From positions 1-14,251 of the forward strand of contig JAGLZV010000067.1 in NCBI GenBank assembly GCA_023131215.1: a DNA stretch of 14,251 nt, written 5' to 3'. The notes below the pieces were generated by a model, which saw only the letters and a list, made by a program, of their open reading frames with translations, was not told where the DNA came from and searched no databases. The position numbers were made by a program, and so were the translations under genes. Positions 7,813 through 14,019 of this stretch are shown in pieces (the first letter of the stretch is position 1; the number at the start of each line of letters is the position of its first letter). The DNA is from Candidatus Methanophagales archaeon (lineage in GTDB: Archaea > Halobacteriota > Syntropharchaeia > Alkanophagales > Methanospirareceae).

Positions 7813-8353
7813 GTGATTGTAAAATGGAAACTGCAAAGTGCAAATTGGAAAAAGGGCTTTCATAAAAATGCTCCACTTTCCACCTTTAAAATAATAAATA
7901 GGGTTGGTGGAAGAGAAATAATATTAGCACTGTTTACAGTAGTTCCGAAAGTGTCTCCGGTTTTGAAAATAGATTTAACGGAAATTAAATTTCTAAATAT
8001 ATATCTAATTGACCTTTAAGGTATTTCTTATTTTGCTTTCATGGTGCCATAATTTTTAACGATGAATGTTGCTTTGAAGATCCATCCTTTATCTCAACTG
8101 GGAAAAATTTGCAATCTCTAACTTTTCTATCTTAATCTTTCAAAGCTTAACGTCATATTCGCTTCGCTTTTCTCACCTTTATCGCCTTTTTTAGTTAACG
8201 GTTTGTATGTTTACAAAACATCGGAGACATTTTGGTGAGCGAAGCGAACTGCAAACACCGTGTTAAGAGAGGGTGTTCGTATTGAGCTAACGAAGTTAGC
8301 GAGTAGAGAATTGTGGACGAATGGCACTTCTTTCTCCATATCTACAATATGCC
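7813..8353. other. gene-free intergenic region between convergent operons
   Basis: I see no credible gene in these 541 bases. A short open frame at 7813-8019 has low-complexity, atypical protein sequence and no ribosome binding site. The region is A/T rich and contains several short inverted repeats. TTCCACC/GGTGGAA (7878-7884 and 7906-7912) could form a hairpin downstream of the antiporter operon. GAAATT-A-AATTTC lies at 7981-7993. A run of six Ts lies at 8187-8192, and a denser hairpin cluster spans 8158-8300. The region should hold the transcription ends of the operons on both sides. Confidence 0.7.
8158..8300. repeat. cluster of inverted repeats
   Basis: Four nested or adjacent inverted repeats are visible. 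TTCGCTTCGCT at 8158-8168 pairs with AGCGAAGCGAA at 8238-8248. Between them TTTGTA-TGTT-TACAAA (8202-8217) is a perfect hairpin. AACACC (8254-8259) pairs with GGTGTT (8272-8277). GCTAAC-GAA-GTTAGC (8286-8300) is a perfect hairpin. This could be a structured RNA, a terminator region, or a dispersed intergenic palindromic repeat; sequence alone does not decide. Confidence 0.55.
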
Positions 8354-8776
8354 TTATAGAACAGATACTTTAGTCGCTGGGCCATCAAGTAATAACTTAA
8401 ATCTCTTAATAAATTTGACGCCGATTACTATCTCGTTTATATCTTGCTCCTCCTCATCCGCAGTATGTATTCTAACGGGGAATGGATCAAGAGGGAGTTT
8501 TGGGATCAGAATATACCCTCGAGCTGCTTTCATGTAAATGGAACTTCCGTCAGCTTGCCCAAACTCATCAGGCTCAGGTTCTTCCCACCTATTAAATCCC
8601 AATTTCTCATAGAGATCCCTTGGCAAACAAAGCTCCCCGTCGTAACCGGTATCGATCATCACTAGCTCTTCATTATCTAATTCTAGCGGATATTCCTCTC
8701 CATCACCTGCCTTTAAACGTATTCCTAAACAGGGTGCATTAGTATAAGGCCAACTTATTTCCTCTTTATCGGCCAT
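8354..8776 (-). CDS. retropepsin-like clan AA aspartic protease
   Basis: A 140-residue protein with the single-domain retropepsin-like pattern. ELVMIDTGYDGELCLP (residues ~37-52) holds the catalytic Asp-Thr-Gly (42-44) flanked by hydrophobic residues and is followed by DLYEKLGF. The second half has VIGVKFIKRFKLLLDG (~117-132), the matching C-terminal loop and strand of this fold. A single DTG implies that the active enzyme is a homodimer. There is no signal peptide or membrane segment, so it should be cytoplasmic. ATG 8774-8776 has GAGGT about eight bases upstream, inside the preceding gene, and the two reading frames overlap by 22 bases. It is the last gene of a three-gene operon. Its substrate is unknown; one of the two upstream proteins is an obvious candidate, but this is inference. 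Confidence 0.8.
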   Translation of the reverse strand: MADKEEISWPYTNAPCLGIRLKAGDGEEYPLELDNEELVMIDTGYDGELCLPRDLYEKLGFNRWEEPEPDEFGQADGSSIYMKAARGYILIPKLPLDPFPVRIHTADEEEQDINEIVIGVKFIKRFKLLLDGPATKVSVL

Positions 8777-9201
8777 CTGAACCTACCTCTAACTTTTTTC
8801 TTTGACTCAACCTTAAAGATAAATCTGTGGTTCGTGTCCAGTGCCACATTCTTTACATCATCAAAAGAGTCTCCAACTGCCTGAACCTCACCTTTAGCAA
8901 TCACCACATATTTTCCCATATATTCCTCATAAAGTTTTGTTTTATATTCAGTATAGGTTCTTAGATTTACCCCTCTTTCCTCATTTATAAGCTCTGCTTT
9001 GCTCAGTGGTAGGCGGGGATTCAAAAGTCCATAACTATATGCCATTTTTTTTAATAATTCAGGTGTATTGTCCCATTCTTTTACTACTTCCAGGAATGCT
9101 TCATGTATTCTATTATCCAAATCTTTCTGTTTTTGCAAGATATCAACATCAGATGTTTCCGTTGTGTGCTGGATACCAACAATTCCTGTTTCAATCTGCA
9201 T
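8755..9201 (-). CDS. DUF5678-like protein
   Basis: A 148-residue soluble protein of unknown function. The C-terminal part (~92-148), YEEYMGKYVVIAKGEVQAVGDSFDDV...FRWPIKRK, resembles the DUF5678 pattern: a short beta-rich domain with 'GKYVVI..GEV.A.G.s.d.v'. The N-terminal ~75 residues are mostly helical with no known motif (DNRIHEAFLEVVKEWDNTPELLKKMAYSYG). ATG 9199-9201 has a strong AGGAGGG site seven bases upstream, located within the 3' end of the previous gene. The two frames overlap by 11 bases, and the 3' end overlaps the protease by 22, so all three products are probably made together. The DUF5678 assignment is from memory of the pattern. Confidence 0.65.
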   Translation of the reverse strand: MQIETGIVGIQHTTETSDVDILQKQKDLDNRIHEAFLEVVKEWDNTPELLKKMAYSYGLLNPRLPLSKAELINEERGVNLRTYTEYKTKLYEEYMGKYVVIAKGEVQAVGDSFDDVKNVALDTNHRFIFKVESKKKVRGRFRWPIKRK

Positions 9202-9793
9202 TAAACAACCCTCCTAGAATCTCATCCGCTTTTCTTTTCGTATCAGGATGTTCAAACAGTTTCTTGATAATTTCGTCCTTTTTGTTTGATGCAAAATGAA
9301 AGTTAAAATCTCCTCCTATTTCTTTATGATTTATTGGCTTGATTATCAATTTTACTGTAAGATCTCCAAACGCAAATGTGATTATTCCGCCAAATGTATA
9401 GTCTTCAGAAAAGATTTCTATAAGTCTCGTCTCATCGATGAGAAGAACCTCTTTTATTTTTCTTGCCTCTGTCTCAAGACGATAAGAGTAATTGAAACCA
9501 ATAGCGGTATAAGGGGTTTCCGGTAATTTCCCTAAGTACTCTGAAATAATCTGTGGTAATGCTTTGAGATTTTCTGAGCTAATTTTTTTAATCGTTAGCT
9601 GTAGTTTATTTGGATCCACAAACAGATTAAAGTTGTTAGTTTCTATTATGGAAACTACAGGAAGATGAGTAAAATTAAGTATTTCTTCCTCTATTATCTT
9701 ATTCTGAGTTAACCAGTCTTTAGAAACAATTGATGGATTGTGATTTTTGGCTAACACTACAATGCTTGCTTCAATTAATGAAAAATTGCCCAT
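9191..9793 (-). CDS. uncharacterised cassette protein with N-terminal 'ASIVVLAKNHNPS' motif
   Basis: A protein of about 200 residues, first gene of the three-gene operon. It begins MGNFSLIEASIVVLAKNHNPSIVSKDWLTQNKIIEEE. I recall this type of start from hypothetical proteins of bacteria and archaea encoded beside DUF5678-like and aspartic-protease genes, but no function is known to me. The middle holds FNLFVDPNKLQLTIKK (~58-73) and a regular alpha/beta pattern; the C-terminus is lysine rich. No membrane segment is seen. I prefer ATG 9791-9793 because GGGAG lies just upstream on the minus strand (9800-9804) and the conserved motif begins right after it. An in-frame ATG at 9832 would add 13 residues, lacks a ribosome binding site, and sits in A/T-rich sequence that looks like a promoter. 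Confidence 0.6.
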   Translation of the reverse strand: MGNFSLIEASIVVLAKNHNPSIVSKDWLTQNKIIEEEILNFTHLPVVSIIETNNFNLFVDPNKLQLTIKKISSENLKALPQIISEYLGKLPETPYTAIGFNYSYRLETEARKIKEVLLIDETRLIEIFSEDYTFGGIITFAFGDLTVKLIIKPINHKEIGGDFNFHFASNKKDEIIKKLFEHPDTKRKADEILGGLFNAD

Positions 9794-9804
9794 CTTTATC
9801 TCCC

Positions 9805-9931
9805 TTTTTTCTCTTTCGCCTAAGTATTCCATTTTAAAAATTGTCTTAAAAACTTTTCTATTTTTTATTTTCTCTTCTCTTTTATAAACTTTATCTCCCT
9901 CTTTTCTTTATCATCAAATATTCTTCACCAA
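9805..9931. promoter_or_regulatory. divergent promoter region between protease cassette and fumarase gene
   Basis: Very A/T-rich, strand-biased sequence (pyrimidine rich on the plus strand). TTTATAAA at 9881-9888 is a palindromic TATA-like box. On the plus strand it would start transcription near 9912, about 20 bases before the fumarase ATG, which has no clear ribosome binding site. On the minus strand a second box, TTTTTAAAA (~9832-9840), sits about 40 bases before the preferred cassette start at 9793. Assigned by eye only. Confidence 0.4.
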
Positions 9932-10837
9932 ATGATCACGAAAGAATTGATTAAGGATGTAACGATAAACATTTTGAGAAGAGCGGAGACAACACTTCCG
10001 AAAGATGTGAAAGAGGCGCTGGTTCGTGCATACGAGTGCGAAGAGAATGAAATAGCAAAGGTGCAGTTGAAGGCGATGCTCGAGAATATAAAGCTCGCAG
10101 AGAAAATGCAAAGACCTTTGTGTCAAGATACAGGCATTCCACTTTTTTATGTGACACTTGGGCTTGGGCTCGGAGGAGAGAGCAGGAAGGTAAACGTAAA
10201 TCTTAACGATATTGAGAGTGGCATAAGAGAAGGAGTGAAGAAAGCAACGGAAACGATCCCTTTGCGCCCAAACGTGGTGAATGCGATAACAAGAGAGGGC
10301 GGAGAACCGAACATAGGTGATAGAATACCATATATAAATTATAAAATCGCCGATATTGATTTTGATGGACTTGAGATAATCGCATTTCCAAAAGGTGGTG
10401 GCTCGGAGAACGTCAGTGCTTTCGCTATGCTTTCTCCTAAGCCCGAGAAGGAATCGGAGAAAGAGATAAAGAAGTTTATTCTCGATGCAGTGCTCAATGC
10501 TGCTGGGAAACCTTGCCCACCTACCATCATTGGTGTTGGTATAGGTGGCTCAGCCGATATGGCGATGAGCCTCGCAAAAGCGGCGTTACTTCGACCTGTA
10601 CACATGAGGCACAAAGATGCGCGAGTAGCGAGAATGGAGGAAGAACTACTCGAAACGGTGAACAACACGGGTATAGGACCCATGGGCTTGGGAGGAAAAA
10701 CAACTGCGCTTGATGTGCATATAGAAACCGCAGATACGCACATAACAAGTTTGCCCGTAGCGATAAATTTTCAGTGCTGGGCAGCTCGTAAAGCATCCGC
10801 CAGGCTCTATTCGAGTGGTGAGGTGGAATATTTATAG
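9932..10837 (+). CDS. fumA: class I fumarate hydratase, alpha subunit (N-terminal half)
   Basis: A 301-residue subunit of the two-subunit, oxygen-sensitive [4Fe-4S] fumarase, or of the closely related L(+)-tartrate dehydratase, which interconverts fumarate and malate. The three cluster-binding cysteines are visible: Cys64 in RPLCQDTGIP, Cys195 in GKPCPPTIIGVG and Cys282 in NFQCWA. Other signatures are LRPNVVNAIT (~111-120), PKGGGSEN (~153-160), GIGGSADM (~203-210) and GIGPMGLGGKTTALDV (~247-262). Length is normal for the split alpha subunit of archaea. The beta subunit, which usually follows directly, is absent; the next gene is convergent and unrelated. The ATG at 9932 lacks a Shine-Dalgarno sequence, so the transcript may have a very short leader. 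Fumarase fits better than tartrate dehydratase in an archaeon, but sequence alone does not separate them. Confidence 0.88.
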   Translation: MITKELIKDVTINILRRAETTLPKDVKEALVRAYECEENEIAKVQLKAMLENIKLAEKMQRPLCQDTGIPLFYVTLGLGLGGESRKVNVNLNDIESGIREGVKKATETIPLRPNVVNAITREGGEPNIGDRIPYINYKIADIDFDGLEIIAFPKGGGSENVSAFAMLSPKPEKESEKEIKKFILDAVLNAAGKPCPPTIIGVGIGGSADMAMSLAKAALLRPVHMRHKDARVARMEEELLETVNNTGIGPMGLGGKTTALDVHIETADTHITSLPVAINFQCWAARKASARLYSSGEVEYL

Positions 10838-10858
10838 CAGGGGTTTGTATAACAGAGG

Positions 10859-10907
10859 AAAAAACTTGTTATTGTTTCTTTGGTAAAGCTTTCTTTTTTA
10901 AAGAAAG
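10859..10907. terminator. putative terminator region of convergent fumarase and argB transcripts
   Basis: For argB (minus strand), a run of six Ts lies just after its stop (plus-strand A-run 10859-10864). For the fumarase transcript (plus strand), CTTTCTTT-TTT-AAAGAAAG at 10889-10907 is a perfect 8-bp hairpin containing a T-run, inside the 3' end of argB. Archaeal termination usually needs only oligo-T, so the hairpin may instead act in RNA processing or stability. Confidence 0.4.
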
Positions 10908-11765
10908 GTTTGTTATCATCGTTCCAGAGCCTTTTTCGGTAAGTACCTCTTGCAATATTGCGTGGGTTTTCAATCCAATAATATGTGCGCTTTTAACGCC
11001 ATACTCCACAGCAGCTATGCAGGATTCTATTTTCGGCTTCATACCCTCGGTTATAAAACTCTCTCCCAGAATGCTTTTTGCCTCTGATAGGGTCAGTGTC
11101 GGTATCAAACTGTCCTCATCATTTATATTTCGTAACACTCCTCTTACCGGTGTTAAAATGATGAGTTTCTCCGCGCGCAGACAGCATGCCAGTTCACTCG
11201 CACCGTGGTCTGCATTAATGTTAAGCAGGGTGCCTTCTTCGTCTGCGCCTATTGGATAGATTACCGGGATATATCCATTTCGTGTAAATAACGCGACAAG
11301 TTCTCCATCAACCTTTTCTATGCTGCCAACAAATCCTAAGTCCGGATGCATTTTTCTGGCTGTAAATAAATTGCCGGAAACGGCAGAAATGCCAATTGCT
11401 TTACCTCCTTTTTGATTTATATTCCAAACTATCTTTTGATTAAAATCAGAGAGTACTGCATGGACAACTTCAAGCGTATCTTCATCAGTAACTCTTAATC
11501 CATCAATAAATCTCGTCTCTAAACCAAATTTATCCATTATAGACGATATTCTCTTACCCCCCCCGTGAACAACGACCACATTTATGCCTGCTTCGTATTT
11601 TAACGTGATCAAATCGGAAATTACTAAGTCCATTATGCCTTCATCTGCCAATACTTCACCACTGAATTTTACCACAAAAATTTTGTCGTGAAACTTCGTT
11701 GCATAATACAAGGCTTTTTCTAAGTCGTCTCCCACTTTTTCATTTTCCCCTGCTCTCATTCTCAT
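10869..11765 (-). CDS. argB: acetylglutamate kinase (ArgB-like amino acid kinase)
   Basis: Predicted cytoplasmic kinase phosphorylating N-acetyl-L-glutamate in arginine synthesis. Numbered from the upstream GTG 11771, motifs are the N-terminal lysine strand VVKFSGEVL (~33-41), VVVHGGGKRI (~66-75), DGLRVTDEDTLEVV (~89-102), GNLFTARK...LGFVG, GYIPVIYPIG, LLNINADHGASELA, the EGMKPKIESC lysine loop (~242-251) and SGTMI near the end. The last replaces the common GGMIPK form but resembles the E. coli TDGMIVK version. About 25 extra residues precede the first strand. GTG 11771 overlaps the xseB stop as GTGA, but ATG 11763-11765 is seven bases after GGAGG and is a better start. The C-terminus ends in a basic LSLKKKALPKKQ tail encoded by a hairpin. 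A LysW-aminoadipate kinase or other paralogue is a less likely alternative. Last gene of the operon. Confidence 0.82.
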   Translation of the reverse strand: MRMRAGENEKVGDDLEKALYYATKFHDKIFVVKFSGEVLADEGIMDLVISDLITLKYEAGINVVVVHGGGKRISSIMDKFGLETRFIDGLRVTDEDTLEVVHAVLSDFNQKIVWNINQKGGKAIGISAVSGNLFTARKMHPDLGFVGSIEKVDGELVALFTRNGYIPVIYPIGADEEGTLLNINADHGASELACCLRAEKLIILTPVRGVLRNINDEDSLIPTLTLSEAKSILGESFITEGMKPKIESCIAAVEYGVKSAHIIGLKTHAILQEVLTEKGSGTMITNLSLKKKALPKKQ

Positions 11766-11767
11766 GT

Positions 11768-12004
11768 TCACTCCTCCACCTTGAATTCCTCCCTGCTTAT
11801 CTCTCCTCCCTCCTTCTCCATCAACTTCTCCACTTTATATTCCGCCTCGTCTAACTTCTTATTGCAAAACTTGCACAACTCCATACCCTCCTCGAACATC
11901 TTCAGTGAATCCTCTAAGGAAAGATTTCCTTCTCCCAGCGTTTCTACTATGCTCTCCAACTTTTTCATCGCTTCCTCAAAAGTTATCGCTTCTCCCGCTT
12001 CCAT
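11768..12004 (-). CDS. xseB: exodeoxyribonuclease VII small subunit
   Basis: A 78-residue protein of normal family length. The signature is ITFEEAMKKLESIVETLGEGNLSLEDSLKMFEEGMELCKFCNKKLDEAEYKVEKL (residues ~7-61): two long helices that form a hairpin, with the usual 'LE.IV..LE.G...LE.S...FE.G' pattern. Several copies bind the coiled-coil part of XseA to form exonuclease VII, which degrades single-stranded DNA from both ends. ATG 12002-12004 lies six bases after the xseA stop, and its TGA overlaps the argB GTG by four bases. The C-terminal tail is acidic (EEFKVEE). Exonuclease VII is mainly bacterial and patchy in archaea, so transfer into this lineage is likely at some point. Confidence 0.92.
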   Translation of the reverse strand: MEAGEAITFEEAMKKLESIVETLGEGNLSLEDSLKMFEEGMELCKFCNKKLDEAEYKVEKLMEKEGGEISREEFKVEE

Positions 12005-12010
12005 TTTACA

Positions 12011-13420
12011 TCATTTTCTTAACAAACTTTCTTTGGAAAAGAATCTTTTCATCTTCACCTTCTTCTCTTTCACTTCCGAAATTGCTTCTCCATCACTTAA
12101 TAATATTTTTAACGCATCTCCTACCGAAATATCTTCCACGCTTCTTATTACTTTACCTTCAGGCAATCTCGAACATATACTATACCCTCTCTCGAGGATT
12201 GCTAAAGGACTTAAAGCATCCAGTTTGCCAGTAAGAGCCTGCAAGCTTTTCTTATGCAATGCTACGAGATGTGAAATTTCGGCGAGCATATTTCTCTTTA
12301 TTTCATCTACCGTCTGCCGGTATTGGTTTATCCTCTCCGTAGGCTTTCTAAACAGGATGTTCTTCTCCATGCTCTCTAACCTCTTCCTATGGAATTCAAC
12401 CGCTTTAAAAACATTCTGCCGCATCCTCAACTCCAAAGAATCCAAATTCCTCACTATCTCTCGCTTATCCGGCGCAACAAACTCTGCCGCTTCTGAAGGT
12501 GTCGCCGCTCGCTTGTCAGCAACAAAATCAGCAATAGTAAAGTCTGTTTCATGACCCACCGCGGAGATCACAGGAATTTCTGATGAGAAAATCTCTCTGG
12601 CGACTGCTTCTTCGTTAAAAGCCCACAACTCTTCTATCGAACCTCCTCCCCTACCCAGCACCAGCATGTCTATTTTCATCAGCTCGGCATTCACCCTGTT
12701 CATCAACCGAATGGCATTTACTATCTGCCACGGGGCTTCTTCTCCTTGCACTGCAACAGGTGCCAACAAAATATGCACATGCGGGAATCTTCTCTTTGTA
12801 ATGTTTAGCATATCTCTGATAGCAGCACCGGTTGGCGAAGTGATAATGCCTATTCGACGTGGGAAACTCGGTATCGGCTTCTTACAAGCGACATCAAACA
12901 AACCTTCTTCCTGCAACTTCTTCTTTAACTGCTCAAATGCGAGATATAGCGCACCTATTCCCTCCTCTTGTATCTCCTCTACGTATAACTGATACCTTCC
13001 TTGCTTCTCATACACACTTATATGACCCCTGACTATCACACTCATCCCATCCTCAGGAATGAACTTCAACCCAAGATTTTTTTCCCTGAACATCACGCAT
13101 CGTAACTCCGAAAATCCATCCTTTAGCGTGAAGTATAAATGACCAGAAGTAGGCTGTGAGAGATTAGAAATCTCTCCCTTGACATAAATGTCACTCAGCA
13201 CTTCATCCTCGTCCAATCTCTGTCTTATGTGTCTTGTGATCTCCTGGACGGTGAATATGCGAGGAGTTTCTTTCTCTTCTATCTCCTTTTCTTCCTCTAT
13301 CTTTTCTCCTTCCCTTTCTATTACTCTTTCAACACTAAACTTCTCTTCATCTTCATCCTCTTCATCCTTTTTCAAGTGCAAGAAATCCGTTAACGTAATT
13401 CCCTTTCTGGGCGTATTCAT
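12011..13420 (-). CDS. xseA: exodeoxyribonuclease VII large subunit
   Basis: The catalytic subunit of exonuclease VII, 469 residues. Domains in order: an OB-fold single-strand DNA-binding domain (~54-150, with GEISNLSQPTSGHLYFTLKD), a catalytic domain (~175-330) with RRIGIITSPTGAAIRDM, VLGRGGGSIEELWAFNEE and PVISAVGHETDFTIADFVADKRAATPSEAAE, then a long helical coiled-coil section (~325-420) that binds XseB, and a C-terminal LSPLAILERGYSI segment. His290 and Asp293 in GHETD, Arg257 in GRGGG and Asp203 correspond to residues needed for catalysis in the E. coli enzyme. A ~50-residue N-terminal extension before ETPRIFTVQE is strongly acidic (KKDEEDEDEEKF...EEEKEIEEKE) and unusual for the family. 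ATG 13418-13420 lies two bases after the thpR stop. The pair with xseB supports a working enzyme. Confidence 0.93.
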   Translation of the reverse strand: MNTPRKGITLTDFLHLKKDEEDEDEEKFSVERVIEREGEKIEEEKEIEEKETPRIFTVQEITRHIRQRLDEDEVLSDIYVKGEISNLSQPTSGHLYFTLKDGFSELRCVMFREKNLGLKFIPEDGMSVIVRGHISVYEKQGRYQLYVEEIQEEGIGALYLAFEQLKKKLQEEGLFDVACKKPIPSFPRRIGIITSPTGAAIRDMLNITKRRFPHVHILLAPVAVQGEEAPWQIVNAIRLMNRVNAELMKIDMLVLGRGGGSIEELWAFNEEAVAREIFSSEIPVISAVGHETDFTIADFVADKRAATPSEAAEFVAPDKREIVRNLDSLELRMRQNVFKAVEFHRKRLESMEKNILFRKPTERINQYRQTVDEIKRNMLAEISHLVALHKKSLQALTGKLDALSPLAILERGYSICSRLPEGKVIRSVEDISVGDALKILLSDGEAISEVKEKKVKMKRFFSKESLLRK

Positions 13421-13422
13421 TT

Positions 13423-14019
13423 CTATTCCCCCAACTTTTTCACATACACATCCTCATAAACAGGTCCTTTAGGTGTAAGCGTGCTGTGCTTTAATTTTAG
13501 CTCATCCACAAGCATCTTCCCCACCTCTACCTCTCTCAACTCCATTATCTTTTTCAATAGCCGCCCTATTTCATCCCTTGAACCTGCTCTCGAGATCATT
13601 TTCACCCTGCATAGCGTAACGTGTGAACTGAACCGTTTTTCAAGTGGGAATCCCAACGCATTCAATCTCGATTCCACTTCCTCCTGCAACGCCTTCAACT
13701 CTCCAACGCCCTTTTCCATTCCTACCCATACAACCCTTATGTTTCTCGCTTTTTCCGGCGAAGCCTCAGGGAAGAAGCCCACACTCCGCAGTGCTATATC
13801 AAACGGTTTTTGACTTATCTCTGCTAAAGCTCTTTTAACCTCTTCCACTCTATCCTCCCGAACGTCCCCCAGAAATTTCACCGTTTGATGCGCCTGCCAC
13901 GCATTCACGAATTTTAATTTTAGGGTCTCGTGTATCTCTAAATCTATAAATTGCTTTTGTATTTCCTTTATCTTTGTTCTTATTTCCTCAGACAGGTCCA
14001 CTGCGATAAACGTTCTCAT
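13423..14019 (-). CDS. thpR: RNA 2',3'-cyclic phosphodiesterase (2H family, ThpR)
   Basis: A 198-residue member of the 2H phosphoesterase/LigT family, which opens 2',3'-cyclic phosphates on RNA ends and was first described as a 2'-5' RNA ligase. The start MRTFIAVDLSEEIR is typical. The two catalytic histidine motifs are present: HQTVKFLG at ~44-51 (usually HxTLKFLG) and HVTLCRVK at ~133-140. FFPEASPEKARNIRVVWVG (~82-100) is the conserved central strand pair. ATG 14017-14019 overlaps the stop of the preceding cis-prenyltransferase as ATGA, and its TAG ends two bases before xseA, so it is translated within the operon. It is cytoplasmic. The family is very common in archaea, often next to tRNA-processing genes; here the neighbours are unrelated. 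Confidence 0.92.
   Translation of the reverse strand: MRTFIAVDLSEEIRTKIKEIQKQFIDLEIHETLKLKFVNAWQAHQTVKFLGDVREDRVEEVKRALAEISQKPFDIALRSVGFFPEASPEKARNIRVVWVGMEKGVGELKALQEEVESRLNALGFPLEKRFSSHVTLCRVKMISRAGSRDEIGRLLKKIMELREVEVGKMLVDELKLKHSTLTPKGPVYEDVYVKKLGE

Noticed and set aside
7813..8019. Open frame of 68 codons after the duplicated arm gene
   Set aside because: No ribosome binding site and atypical composition; the beginning (KWKLQSANWKKG) looks like translated low-complexity intergenic sequence.
8145..8300. Possible integron attC-like site (GCTTAAC and GTTAGC strings)
   Set aside because: The core GTTRRRY consensus is not met at a suitable distance and no integrase or cassette array is present.
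8754..9201. Toxin-antitoxin interpretation of the overlapping small genes
   Set aside because: Neither protein shows a DNA-binding or known toxin motif; the DTG protease signature fits better.
11781..12554. 257-codon open frame on the plus strand opposite xseA and xseB
   Set aside because: It is Ser/Phe-rich and lies wholly antisense to two genes with clear family signatures; it is a shadow of their codon bias.
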